A stretch of DNA of 64,000 bases from Liolophura sinensis (Eukaryota > Mollusca > Polyplacophora > Chitonida > Chitonidae): contig NW_027017985.1 in the NCBI RefSeq assembly GCF_032854445.1, positions 1 to 64,000 of the forward strand, in the 5' to 3' direction. The position numbers and the translations under genes were made by a program. The notes under the pieces were generated by a model. That model searched no databases. It was not told the DNA's origin and saw only the letters and a program-made list of their open reading frames with translations. This document shows positions 12,088 through 25,072 of this stretch, piece by piece (position 1 is the first letter of the stretch; each line of letters starts with the position of its first letter).

Positions 12088-14698
12088 GCACCTTATAAAT
12101 GTGGGTCAGTGTTTAGTTGTACTTTTTACAGCAGACTGTATCAAGTACCTTGTGTTTTTTATGTACAAATGGTGTGGTTTTTCTACACGTAGATAAAGAC
12201 ATTGAGATTGTCTTGGACTTAGAAGTAAGACAATTGCTGGGTGAGTTAAATGGGTTTAGCCCAAAGATTTCAGGTCTTCTGGGCTACCGAAGGGCACATA
12301 ACTTATAGTCAAAAGTTGAATATAGTAATGACCAGTCGCGATTGTACAGAGTACAGTGTAGCCGATTTCAATTAACTAAAAGACCAGGTAAAAATGCAAA
12401 AGTGGAAAAACTGTGCCAGTGGTGCTGGTAAGAGGCTAATCCGACGTATTTTGTGACGAGAAATCGAATGGTGCAAACCGCGTTGCTCTCCGACCAATAC
12501 TTTTGCCTGTAGTGACAATTGAATGATCATTTATGTCATAATCACGAGCACAGCAACGGCTCTTACTCCATGGAAACCAGGGAAATTTGCAATTTTTCTA
12601 CAGCTGCCGATGCCTGGCTCAATTCCGAATCTTTTGGCACCTTACTGAAGTGGGTCAGTGTTCAGTTGTACTTTTTACAGCAGACTGTATCAAGTACCTT
12701 GTGTTTTTCATGTACAAATGGTGTGGTTTTTCTACACGTAGATAAAGACATTGAGATTGTCTTGGACTTAGAAGTAAGACAATTGCTTGGTGAGTTAAAT
12801 GGGCTTAGCCCAAAGATTTCAGGTCTTCTGGGCTACCGAAGGGCACATAACTTATAGTCAAAAGTTGAATATAGTAATGACCAGTAACGATTGTACAGAG
12901 TACAGTGTAGCCGATTTCAATTAACAAAAAGACCAGGCAAAAATGCAAAAGTGGAAAAACTGTTCCAGTGCTGCTGGTAACAGGCTAATCCGACGTATTT
13001 TGTAACGAGAAATCGAATGGTGCAAACCGCGTTGCTCTCCGACCAATACTTTTGGCTGTAGCGACAATTCAATGATCATTGATGTCATAATCACGTGCCC
13101 AGCAACGGCTCTTACTCCATGGAAGCCAGGGATATTTGCAATTTTTTAACAGCTGATGATGCCTGGCCCAATTCCGCATCTTTTGGCACCTTATAAATGT
13201 GGGTCAGTGTTTAGTTGTACTTTTTACAGCAGACTGTATCAAGTACCTTGTGTTTTTTATGTACAAATGGTGTGGTTTTTCTACACGTAGATAAAGACAT
13301 TGAGATTGTCTTGGACTTAGAAGTAAGACAATTGCTGGGTGAGTTAAATGGGCTTAGCCCAAAGATTTCAGGTCTTCTGGGCTACCGAAAGGCACATAAC
13401 TTATAGTCAAAAGTTGAATATAGTAATGACCAGTCGCGATTGTACAGAGTACAGTGTAGCCGGTTTCAATTAACAAAAAGACCAGGCAAAAATGCAAAAG
13501 TGGAAAAACTGTTCCAGTGCTACTAGTAAAAGGCTAATCCGACGTATTTTGTGACGAGAAATCGAATGGTGCAATCCGCGTTGCTCTCAGACCAATACTT
13601 TTGGCTGTAGTGACAATTAAATGATCATTTATGTCATAATCACGTGCACCGCAACGGCTCTTACTCCATGGAAACCGGGGAAATTTGCAATTTTTTAACA
13701 GCTGCCGATACCTGGCTCAATTCCGCATCTTTTGGCACCTTATTCATGTGGGTCTGTGGTCAGTTGTACTTTTTACAGCAGACTGTATCAAGTACCTTGT
13801 GTTTTTTATGTACAAATGGTGTGGTTTTTCTACACGTAGATAAAGACATTGAGATTGTCTTGCACTTAGAAGTAAGACAATTGCTGGGTGAGTTAAATGG
13901 GCTTAGCCCAAAGATTTGACGTCTTCTGGGCTACCGAAGGGCACATAACTTATAGTCAAAAGTTGAATATAGTAATGACCAGTCGCGATTGTACAGAGTA
14001 CAGTGTAGCCGATTTCAATTAACAAAAAGACCAGGTAAAAATGCAAAAGTGGAAAAACTGTTCCAGTGCTGCTGGTAAGAGGCTAATCCGACGTATTTTG
14101 TGACGAGAAATCGAATGGTGCAAACCGCGTTGCTCTCCGACCAATACTTTTGCCTGTAGTGACAATTGAATGATCATTTATGTCATAATCACGTGCACCG
14201 CAACGGCTCTTACTCCATGGAAACCGGGGAAATTTGCAATTTTTTAACAGCTGCCGACACCTGGCTCAATTCCGCATCTTTTGGCACCTTATTCATGTGG
14301 GTCTGTGGTCAGTTGTACTTTTTACAGCAGACTGTATCAAGTACCTTGTGTTTTTTATGTACAAATGGTCTGGTTTTTCTACACGTAGATAAAGACATTG
14401 AGATTGTCTTGCACTTAGAAGTAAGACAATTGCTGGGTGAGTTAAATGGGCTTAGCCCAAAGATTTCAGGTCTTCTGGGCTACCGAAGGGCACATAACTT
14501 ATAGTCAAAAGTTGAATATAGTAATGACCAGTCGCGATTGTACAGAGTACCGTGTAGCCGATTTCAATTAACAAAAAGACCAGGTAAAAATGCAAAAGTG
14601 GAAAAACTGTTCCAGTGCTGCTGGTAAGGGGCTAATCCGACGTATTTTGTGACGAGAAATCGAATGGTGCAAACCGCGTTGCTCTCCGACCAATACTT
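12088..14698 (+). repeat. Right copy of the 12,087-bp-spaced segmental duplication
   Basis: This is the partner of 1-2611, with the same rare variants at a constant offset of 12,087 bp (22 monomers plus 9 bp of accumulated indels in between). It includes copy 3 of the P(closed)-T-T module at 13068-14714. The match breaks at about 14699, where this copy continues into a P-type open monomer (14715) that resembles the unit at 8676. Confidence 0.93.
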
Positions 14699-14714
14699 TT
14701 GCCTGTAGTGACAA
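13068..14714 (+). repeat. Three-monomer module P(closed)-T-T, copy 3
   Basis: Anchors at 13068, 13617 and 14166. By eye it is identical to copy 1 except in the last 16 bp or so, where the long duplication ends. Copy 2 is more diverged and carries indels, so copies 1 and 3 share the more recent common origin. Confidence 0.9.
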
Positions 14715-16910
14715 TTGAATGATCATTTATGTCATAATCACGTGCCCAGCAACGGCTCTTACTCCATGGAAACCAGGGAAATTTGCAATTTGTCAACAGC
14801 TGCCGATGCCTGGCTCAATTCCGAATCTTTTGGCACCTTACTGAAGTGGGTCAGTGTTCAGTTGTACTTTTTACAGCAGACTGTATCAAGTACCTTGTGT
14901 TTTTCATGTACAAATGGTGTGGTTTTTCTACACGTAGATAAAGATATTGAGATTGTCTTGCACTTCGAAGTAAGGCAATTGCTGGGTGAGTTAAATGGGC
15001 TTAGCCCAAAGATTTCAGGTCTTCTGGGCTACCGAAGGGCACATAACTTATAGTCAAAAGTTGAATATAGTAATGACCAGTCACGATTGTACAGAGTACA
15101 GTGTAGCCGATTTCAATTAACAAAAAGACCAGGCAAAAATGCAAAAGTGGAAAATCTGTTCCAGTGCTGCTGGTAACAGGCTAATCCGACGTATTTTGTA
15201 ACGAGAAATCGAATGGTGCAAACCGCGTTGCTCTCCGACCAATACTTTTGGCTGTAGTGACAATTGAATGATCATTGATGTCATAATCACGTGCCCAGCA
15301 ACGGCTCTTACTCCATGGAAACCAGGGATATTTGCAATTTTTTAACAGCTGATGATGCCTGGCCCAATTCCGCATCTTTTGGCACCTTATAAATGTGGGT
15401 CAGTGTTTAGTTGTACTTTTTACAGCAGACTGTATCAAGTACCTTGTGTTTTTTATGTACAAATGGTGTGGTTTTTCTACACGTAGATAAAGACATTGAG
15501 ATTGTCTTGGACTTAGAAGTAAGGCAATTGCTGGATGAGTTAAATGGGCTTAGCCCAAAGATTTCAGGTCTTCTGGGCTACCGAAGGGCACATAACTTAT
15601 AGTCAAAAGTTGAATATAGTAATGACCAGTCGCGATTGTACAGAGTACAGTGTAGCCGGTTTCAATTAACAAAAAGACCAGGCAAAAATGCAAAAGTGGA
15701 AAAACTGTTCCAGTGCTACTAGTAAGAGGCTAATCCGACGTATTTTGTGACGAGAAATCGAATGGTGCAATCCGCGTTGCTCTCCGACCAATACATTTGG
15801 CTGTAGCGACAATTGAATGATCATTTATGCCATAATCACGTGCGTAGCAACGGCTCTTACTCCATGGAAACCAGGGAAATTTGCAATTTGTCAACAGCTG
15901 CCGATGCCTGGCTCAATTACGAATCTATTGGCACCTTACTGAAGTGGGTCAGTGTTCAGTTGTACTTTTTACAGCAGACTGTATCAAGTACCTTGTGTTT
16001 TTCATGTACAAATGGTGTGGTTTTTCTACACGTAGATAAAGATATTGAGATTGTCTTGCAATTCGAAGTAAGGCAATTGCTGGGTGAGTTAAATGGGCTT
16101 AGCCCAAAGATTTCAGGTCTTCTGGGCTACCGAAGGGCACATAACTTATAGTCAAAAGTTGAATATAGTAATGACCAGTCACGATTGTACAGAGTACAGT
16201 GTGGCCGATTTCAATTAACAAAAAGACCAGGCAAAAATGCAAAAGTGGAAAATCCGTTCCAGTGCTGCTGGTAAGAGGCTAATCCGACGTATTTTGTGAC
16301 GAGAAATCGAATGGTGCAAACCGCGTTGCTCTCCGACCAATACTTTTGCCTGTAGTGACAATTGAATGATCATTTATGTCATAATCACGTGCCCAGCAAC
16401 GGCTCTTACTCCATGGAAACCAGGGAAATTTGCAATTTTTCAACAGCTGCCGATGCCTGGCTCAATTCCGAATCTTTTGGCACCTTACTGAAGTGGGTCA
16501 GTGTTCAGTTGTACTTTTTACAGCAGACTGTATCAAGTACCTTGTGTTTTTCATGTACAAATGGTGTGGTTTTTCTACACGTAGATAAAGATATTGAGAT
16601 TGTCTTGCAATTCGAAGTAAGGCAATTGCTGGGTGAGTTAAATGGGCTTAGCCCAAAGATTTCAGGTCTTCTGGGCTACCGAAGGGCACATAACTTATAG
16701 TCAAAAGTTGAATATAGTAATGACCAGTCACGATTGTACAGAGTACAGTGTGGCCGATTTCAATTAACAAAAAGACCAGGCAAAAATGCAAAAGTGGAAA
16801 ATCCGTTCCAGTGCTGCTGGTAAGAGGCTAATCCGACGTATTTTGTGACGAGAAATCGAATGGTGCAAACCGCGTTGCTCTCCGACCAATACTTTTGCCT
16901 GTAGTGACAA
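14715..16910 (+). repeat. P, closed P, R and P monomers (start of the R/asn-tyr family region)
   Basis: Units begin at 14715, 15264, 15813 and 16362. The unit at 15264 has gctggatgag instead of gctgggtgag, a variant also seen at about 18829 and 23218. The R unit at 15813 has caattacgaatc and the cttgcaattcgaag variant. The next unit (16362) has an almost identical right half, which suggests local conversion between neighbours. Confidence 0.85.
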
Positions 16911-18412
16911 TTGAATGATCATTTATGTCATAATCACGTGCCCAGCAACGGCTCTTACTCCATGGAAACCAGGGAAATTTGCAATTTTTCAACAGCTGCC
17001 GATGCCTGGCTCAATTCCGAATCTTTTGGCACCTTACTGAAGTGGGTCAGTGTTCAGTTGTACTTTTTACAGCAGACTGTATCAAGTACCTTGTGTTTTT
17101 TATGTACAAATGGTGTGGTTTTTCTACACGTAGATAAAGACATTGAGATTGTCTTGGACTTAGAAGTAAGACAATTGCTGGGTGAGTTAAATGGGCTTAG
17201 CCCAAAGATTTCACGTCTTATGGGCTACAGAAGGGCACATAACTTATAGTCAAAAGTTGAATATAGTAATGACCAGTCGCGATTGTACAGAGTACAGTGT
17301 AGCCGATTTCAATTAACTAAAAGACCAGGTAAAAATGCAAAAGTGGAAAAACTGTTCCAGTGCTGCTGGTAAGAGGCTAATCCGACGTATTTTGTGACGA
17401 GAAATCGAATGGTGCAAACCGCGTTGCTCTCCAACCAATACTTTTGGCTTTAGTAACAATTGAATGTTCATTGATGTCATAATCACGTGCCCAGCAACGG
17501 CTCTTACTCCATGGAAACCAGGGATATTTGCAATTTTTTAACAGCTGCCGATGCCTGGCCCAATTCCGCATCTTTTGGCACCTTATAAATGTGGGTCAGT
17601 GTTTAGTAGTAGTTTTTACAGCAGACTGTATCAAGTACCTTGTGTTTTTTATGTACAAATGGTCTGGTTTTTCTACACGTAGATAACGACATTGAGATTG
17701 TCTTGCACTTAGAAGTAAGGCAATTCCTGGGTGAGTTAAATGGGCTTAGCCCAAAGATTTGACGTCTTCTGGGCTACCGAAGGGCACATAACTTATAGTC
17801 AAAAGTTGAATATAGTAATGACCAGTCGCGATTGTACAGAGTACAGTGTAGCCGGTTTCAATTAACAAAAGACCAGGCAAAAATGCAAAAGTGGAAAAAC
17901 TGTGCCAGTGCTACTAGTAAGAGGCTAATCCGACGTATTTTGTGACGAGAAATCGAATAATGCAAACCGCGTTGCTCTCCGACCAATACATTTGGCTGTA
18001 GCGACAATTGAATGATCATTTATGCCATAATCACGTGCGTAGCAACGGCTCTTACTCCATGGAAACCAGGGAAATTTGCAATTTGTCAACAGCTGCCGAT
18101 GCCTGGCTCAATTCCGAATCTTTTGGCACCTTACTGAAGTGGGTCAGTGTTCAGTTGTACTTTTTACAGCAGACTGTATCAAGTACCTTGTGTTTTTCAT
18201 GTACAAATGGTGTGGTTTTTCTACACGTAGATAAAGATATTGAGATTGTCTTGCACTTCGAAGTAAGGCAATTGCTGGGTGAGTTAAATGGGCTTAGCCC
18301 AAAGATTTCAGGTCTTCTGGGCTACCGAAGGGCACATAACTTATAGTCAAAAGTTGAATATAGTAATGACCAGTCACGATTGTACAGAGTACAGTGTAGC
18401 CGATTTCAATTA
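16806..18412 (+). repeat. Six-monomer-spaced duplication, copy 1
   Basis: This segment recurs at about 20100-21706 at an offset of 3,294 bp (6 x 549). Shared rare variants are cttatgggctacagaagg (about 17218), ctctccaacc (about 17429), ggctttagtaac (about 17447), gaatgttcatt (about 17462), gataacgac, caattcctggg, the 548-bp unit length from one lost A near 17868, and gaataatgc (about 17956). Only isolated differences were seen, such as tagtagtag at about 17606. Confidence 0.9.
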
Positions 18413-20680
18413 ACAAAAAGACCAGGCAAAAATGCAAAAGTGGAAAATCTGTTCCAGTGTTGCTGGTAACAGGCTAATCCGACGTATTTTGTAACGAGAA
18501 ATCGAATGGTGCAAACCGCGTTGCTCTCCGACCAATACTTTTGGCTGTAGCGACAATTCAATGATCATTGATGTCATAATCACGTGCCCAGCAACGGCTC
18601 TTACTCCATGGAAACCAGGGATATTTGCAATTTTTTAACAGCTGATGATGCCTGGCCCAATTCCGCATCTTTTGGCACCTTATAAATGTGGGTCAGTGTT
18701 TAGTTGTACTTTTTACAGCAGACTGTATCAAGTACCTTGTGTTTTTTATGTACAAATGGTGTGGTTTTTTCTACACGTAGATAAAGACATTGAGATTGTC
18801 TTGGACTTAGAAGTAAGGCAATTGCTGGATGAGTTAAATGGGCTTAGCCCAAAGATTTCAGGTCTTCTGGGCTACCGAAGGGCACATAACTTATAGTCAA
18901 AAGTTGAATATAGTAATGACCAGTCGCGATTGTACAGAGTACAGTGTAGCCGGTTTCAATTAACAAAAAGACCAGGCAAAAATGCAAAAGTGGAAAAACT
19001 GTTCCAGTGCTACTAGTAAGAGGCTAATCCGACGTATTTTGTGACGAGAAATCGAATGGTGCAATCCGCGTTGCTCTCCGACCAATACATTTGGCTGTAG
19101 CGACAATTGAATGATCATTTATGCCATAATCACGTGCGTAGCAACGGCTCTTACTCCATGGAAACCAGGGAAATTTGCAATTTGTCAACAGCTGCCGATG
19201 CCTGGCTCAATTACGAATCTTTTGGCACCTTACTGAAGTGGGTCAGTGTTCAGTTGTACTTTTTACAGCAGACTGTATCAAGTACCTTGTGTTTTTCATG
19301 TACAAATGGTGTGGTTTTTCTACACGTAGATAAAGATATTGAGATTGTCTTGCAATTCGAAGTAAGGCAATTGCTGGGTGAGTTAAATGGGCTTAGCCCA
19401 AAGATTTCAGGTCTTCTGGGCTACCGAAGGGCACATAACTTATAGTCAAAAGTTGAATATAGTAATGACCAGTCACGATTGTACAGAGTACAGTGTGGCC
19501 GATTTCAATTAACAAAAAGACCAGGCAAAAATGCAAAAGTGGAAAATCCGTTCCAGTGCTGCTGGTAAGAGGCTAATCCGACGTATTTTGTGACGAGAAA
19601 TCGAATGGTGCAAACCGCGTTGCTCTCCGACCAATACTTTTGGCTGTAGCGACAATTCAATGATCATAAATGTCATAATCACGTGCCCAGCAACGGCTCT
19701 TACTCCATGGAAACCAGGGATATTTGCAATTTTTTAACAGCTGCCGATGCCTGGCCCAATTCCGCATCTTTTGGCACCTTATAAATGTGGGTCAGTGTTT
19801 AGTTGTACTTTTTACACCAGACTGTATCAAGTACCTTGTGTTTTTTATGTACAAATGGTGTGGTTTTTCTACACGTAGATAAAGACATTGAGATTGTCTT
19901 GCACTTCGAAGTAAGGCAATTGCTGGGTGAGTTAAATGGGCTTAGCCCAAAGATTTCACGTTGTCTGGGCTACCGAAGGGCACATAACTTATAGTCAAAA
20001 GTTGAATATAGTAATGACCAGTCGCGATTGTACAGAGTACAGTGTAGCCGATTTCAATTAACTAAAAGACCAGGTAAAAATGCAAAAGTGGAAAAACTGT
20101 TCCAGTGCTGCTGGTAAGAGGCTAATCCGACGTATTTTGTGACGAGAAATCGAATGGTGCAAACCGCGTTGCTCTCCGACCAATACTTTTGCCTGTAGTG
20201 ACAATTGAATGATCATTTATGTCATAATCACGTGCCCAGCAACGGCTCTTACTCCATGGAAACCAGGGAAATTTGCAATTTTTCAACAGCTGCCGATGCC
20301 TGGCTCAATTCCGAATCTTTTGGCACCTTACTGAAGTGGGTCAGTGTTCAGTTGTACTTTTTACAGCAGACTGTATCAAGTACCTTGTGTTTTTTATGTA
20401 CAAATGGTGTGGTTTTTCTACACGTAGATAAAGACATTGAGATTGTCTTGGACTTAGAAGTAAGACAATTGCTGGGTGAGTTAAATGGGCTTAGCCCAAA
20501 GATTTCACGTCTTATGGGCTACAGAAGGGCACATAACTTATAGTCAAAAGTTGAATATAGTAATGACCAGTCGCGATTGTACAGAGTACAGTGTAGCCGA
20601 TTTCAATTAACTAAAAGACCAGGTAAAAATGCAAAAGTGGAAAAACTGTTCCAGTGCTGCTGGTAAGAGGCTAATCCGAC
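18350..20680 (+). repeat. Eight-monomer-spaced duplication, copy 1
   Basis: This segment recurs at about 22743-25072, offset about 4,392 bp (8 x 549). Shared markers are gctggatgag (about 18829), caattacgaatc in the R unit, gatcataaatgtc (about 19660), tttttacaccag (about 19811), the cacgttgtctggg form, and cttatgggctacag (about 20512). Copy 1 has an extra T at about 18770 that copy 2 lacks. The order is closed P, R, closed P, P. Confidence 0.9.
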
Positions 20681-21706
20681 GTTTTTTGTGACGAGAAATC
20701 GAATGGTGCAAACCGCGTTGCTCTCCAACCAATACTTTTGGCTTTAGTAACAATTGAATGTTCATTGATGTCATAATCACGTGCCCAGCAACGGCTCTTA
20801 CTCCATGGAAACCAGGGATATTTGCAATTTTTTAACAGCTGCCGATGCCTGGCCCAATTCCGCATCTTTTGGCACCTTATAAATGTGGGTCAGTGTTTAG
20901 TTGTAGTTTTTACAGCAGACTGTATCAAGTACCTTGTGTTTTTTATGTACAAATGGTCTGGTTTTTCTACACGTAGATAACGACATTGAGATTGTCTTGC
21001 ACTTAGAAGTAAGGCAATTCCTGGGTGAGTTAAATGGGCTTAGCCCAAAGATTTGACGTCTTCTGGGCTACCGAAGGGCACATAACTTATAGTCAAAAGT
21101 TGAATATAGTAATGACCAGTCGCGATTGTACAGAGTACAGTGTAGCCGGTTTCAATTAACAAAAGACCAGGCAAAAATGCAAAAGTGGAAAAACTGTGCC
21201 AGTGCTACTAGTAAGAGGCTAATCCGACGTATTTTGTGACGAGAAATCGAATAATGCAAACCGCGTTGCTCTCCGACCAATACATTTGGCTGTAGCGACA
21301 ATTGAATGATCATTTATGCCATAATCACGTGCGTAGCAACGGCTCTTACTCCATGGAAACCAGGGAAATTTGCAATTTGTCAACAGCTGCCGATGCCTGG
21401 CTCAATTCCGAATCTTTTGGCACCTTACTGAAGTGGGTCAGTGTTCAGTTGTACTTTTTACAGCAGACTGTATCAAGTACCTTGTGTTTTTCATGTACAA
21501 ATGGTGTGGTTTTTCTACACGTAGATAAAGATATTGAGATTGTCTTGCACTTCGAAGTAAGGCAATTGCTGGGTGAGTTAAATGGGCTTAGCCCAAAGAT
21601 TTCAGGTCTTCTGGGCTACCGAAGGGCACATAACTTATAGTCAAAAGTTGAATATAGTAATGACCAGTCACGATTGTACAGAGTACAGTGTAGCCGATTT
21701 CAATTA
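20100..21706 (+). repeat. Six-monomer-spaced duplication, copy 2
   Basis: Partner of 16806-18412. It differs by gacgttttttg (about 20680, versus gacgtattttg) and tttagttgtag (about 20899). The overlap with the 8-monomer duplication between about 20100 and 20680 shows that successive exchanges used partly the same monomers. Confidence 0.9.
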
Positions 21707-22742
21707 ACTAAAAGACCAGGTAAAAATGCAAAAGTGGAAAAACTGTGCCAGTGCTGCTGGTAAGAGGCTAATCCGACGTATTTTGTGACGAGAAATCGAA
21801 TGGTGCAAACCGCGTTGCTCTCCGACCAATACTTTTGCCTGTAGTGACAATTGAATGATCATTTATGTCATAATCACGAGCACAGCAACGGCTCTTACTC
21901 CATGGAAACCAGGGAAATTTGCAATTTTTCAACAGCTGCCGATGCCTGGCTCAATTCCGAATCTTTTGGCACCTTACTGAAGTGGGTCAGTGTTCAGTTG
22001 TACTTTTTACAGCAGACTGTATCAAGTACCTTGTGTTTTTCATGTACAAATGGTGTGGTTTTTCTACACGTAGATAAAGACATTGAGATTGTCTTGGACT
22101 TAGAAGTAAGGCAATTGCTGGGTGAGTTAAATGGGCTTAGCCCAAAGATTTCAGGTCTTCTGGGCTACCGAAGGGCACATAACTTATAGTCAAAAGTTGA
22201 ATATAGTAATGACCAGTAACGATTGTACAGAGTACAGTGTAGCCGATTTCAATTAACAAAAAGACCAGGCAAAAATGCAAAAGTGGAAAAACTGTTCCAG
22301 TGCTGCTGGTAAGAGGCTAATCCGACGTATTTTGTAACGAGAAATCGAATGGTGCAAACCGCGTTGCTCTCCGACCAATACTTTTGGCTGTAGCGACAAT
22401 TCAATGATCATTGATGTCATAATCACGTGCCCAGCAACGGCTCTTACTCCATGGAAACCAGGGATATTTGCAATTTTTTTAACAGCTGATGATGCCTGGC
22501 CCAATTCCGCATTTTTTGGCACCTTATAAATGTGGGTCAGTGTTTAGTTGTACTTTTTACAGCAGACTGTATCAAGTACCTTGTGTTTTTTATGTACAAA
22601 TGGTCTGGTTTTTCTTCACGTAGATAAAGACATTGAGATTGTCTTGGACTTAGAAGTAAGGCAATTTCTGGGTGAGTTAAATGTGCTTAGCCCAAAGATT
22701 TGACGTCTTCTGGGCTACCGAAGGGCACATAACTTATAGTCA
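21707..22742 (+). repeat. E and closed P monomers between two duplications
   Basis: These are the unit at 21851 (E-type, open) and the unit at 22400 (closed P, with an extra T at about 22480). The latter has unusual changes: cattttttggcacc (about 22510), ttcttcacg (about 22612) and atgtgcttagccc (about 22681), which breaks the GGGC dyad. Confidence 0.82.
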
Positions 22743-25072
22743 AAAGTTGAATATAGTAATGACCAGTCACGATTGTACTGAGTACAGTGTAGCCGATTTC
22801 AATTAACAAAAAGACCAGGCAAAAATGCAAAAGTGGAAAATCTGTTCCAGTGCTGCTGGTAACAGGCTAATCCGACGTATTTTGTAACGAGAAATCGAAT
22901 GGTGCAAACCGCGTTGCTCTCCGACCAATACTTTTGGCTGTAGCGACAATTCAATGATCATTGATGTCATAATCACGTGCCCAGCAACGGCTCTTACTCC
23001 ATGGAAACCAGGGATATTTGCAATTTTTTAACAGCTGATGATGCCTGGCCCAATTCCGCATCTTTTGGCACCTTATAAATGTGGGTCAGTGTTTAGTTGT
23101 ACTTTTTACAGCAGACTGTATCAAGTACCTTGTGTTTTTTATGTACAAATGGTCTGGTTTTTCTACACGTAGATAAAGACATTGAGATTGTCTTGCACTT
23201 AGAAGTAAGGCAATTGCTGGATGAGTTAAATGGGCTTAGCCCAAAGATTTCAGGTCTTCTGGGCTACCGAAGGGCACATAACTTATAGTCAAAAGTTGAA
23301 TATAGTAATGACCAGTCGCGATTGTACAGAGTACAGTGTAGCCGGTTTCAATTAACAAAAAGACCAGGCAAAAATGCAAAAGTGGAAAAACTGTTCCAGT
23401 GCTACTAGTAAGAGGCTAATCCGACGTATTTTGTGACGAGAAATCGAATGGTGCAATCCGCGTTGCTCTCCGACCAATACATTTGGCTGTAGCGACAATT
23501 GAATGATCATTTATGCCATAATCACGTGCGTAGCAACGGCTCTTACTCCATGGAAACCAGGGAAATTTGCAATTTGTCAACAGCTGCCGATGCCTGGCTC
23601 AATTACGAATCTTTTGGCACCTTACTGAAGTGGGTCAGTGTTCAGTTGTACTTTTTACAGCAGACTGTATCAAGTACCTTGTGTTTTTCATGTACAAATG
23701 GTGTGGTTTTTCTACACGTAGATAAAGATATTGAGATTGTCTTGCAATTCGAAGTAAGGCAATTGCTGGGTGAGTTAAATGGGCCTAGCCCAAAGATTTC
23801 AGGTCTTCTGGGCTACCGAAGGGCACATAACTTATAGTCAAAAGTTGAATATAGTAATGACCAGTCACGATTATACAGAGTACAGTGTGGCCGATTTCAA
23901 TTAACAAAAAGACCAGGCAAAAATGCAAAAGTGGAAAATCCGTTCCAGTGCTGCTGGTAAGAGGCTAATCCGACGTATTTTGTGACGAGAAATCGAATGG
24001 TGCAAACCGCGTTGCTCTCCGACCAATACTTTTGGCTGTAGCGACAATTCAATGATCATAAATGTCATAATCACGTGCCCAGCAACGGCTCTTACTCCAT
24101 GGAAACCAGGGATATTTGCAATTTTTTAACAGCTGCCGATGCCTGGCCCAATTCCGCATCTTTTGGCACCTTATAAATGTGGGTCAGTGTTTAGTTGTAC
24201 TTTTTACACCAGACTGTATCAAGTACCTTGTGTTTTTTATGTACAAATGGTGTGGTTTTTCTACACGTAGATAAAGACATTGAGATTGTCTTGCACTTCG
24301 AAGTAAGGCAATTGCTGGGTGAGTTAAATGGGCTTAGCCCAAAGATTTCACGTTGTCTGGGCTACCGAAGGGCACATAACTTATAGTCAAAAGTTGAATA
24401 TAGTAATGACCAGTCGCGATTGTACAGAGTACAGTGTAGCCGATTTCAATTAACTAAAAGACCAGGTAAAAATGCAAAAGTGGAAAAACTGTTCCAGTGC
24501 TGCTGGTAAGAGGCTAATCCGACGTATTTTGTGACGAGAAATCGAATGGTGCAAACCGCGTTGCTCTCCGACCAATACTTTTGCCTGTAGTGACAATTGA
24601 ATGATCATTTATGTCATAATCACGTGCCCAGCAACGGCTCTTACTCCATGGAAACCAGGGAAATTTGCAATTTTTCAACAGCTGCCGATGCCTGGCTCAA
24701 TTCCGAATCTTTTGGCACCTTACTGAAGTGGGTCAGTGTTCAGTTGTACTTTTTACAGCAGACTGTATCAAGTACCTTGTGTTTTTTATGTACAAATGGT
24801 GTGGTTTTTCTACACGTAGATAAAGACATTGAGATTGTCTTGGACTTAGAAGTAAGACAATTGCTGGGTGAGTTAAATGGGCTTAGCCCAAAGATTTCAC
24901 GTCTTATGGGCTACAGAAGGGCACATAACTTATAGTCAAAAGTTGAATATAGTAATGACCAGTCGCGATTGTACAGAGTACAGTGTAGCCGATTTCAATT
25001 AACTAAAAGACCAGGTAAAAATGCAAAAGTGGAAAAACTGTTCCAGTGCTGCTGGTAAGAGGCTAATCCGAC
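22743..25072 (+). repeat. Eight-monomer-spaced duplication, copy 2
   Basis: Partner of 18350-20680. Differences seen include ggtctgg with cttgcac (about 23152-23198) instead of ggtgtgg with cttggac, gggcctagccc at about 23783, gattatacag at about 23869 and gtactgagtac at about 22776. All other diagnostic variants agree. Confidence 0.9.
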
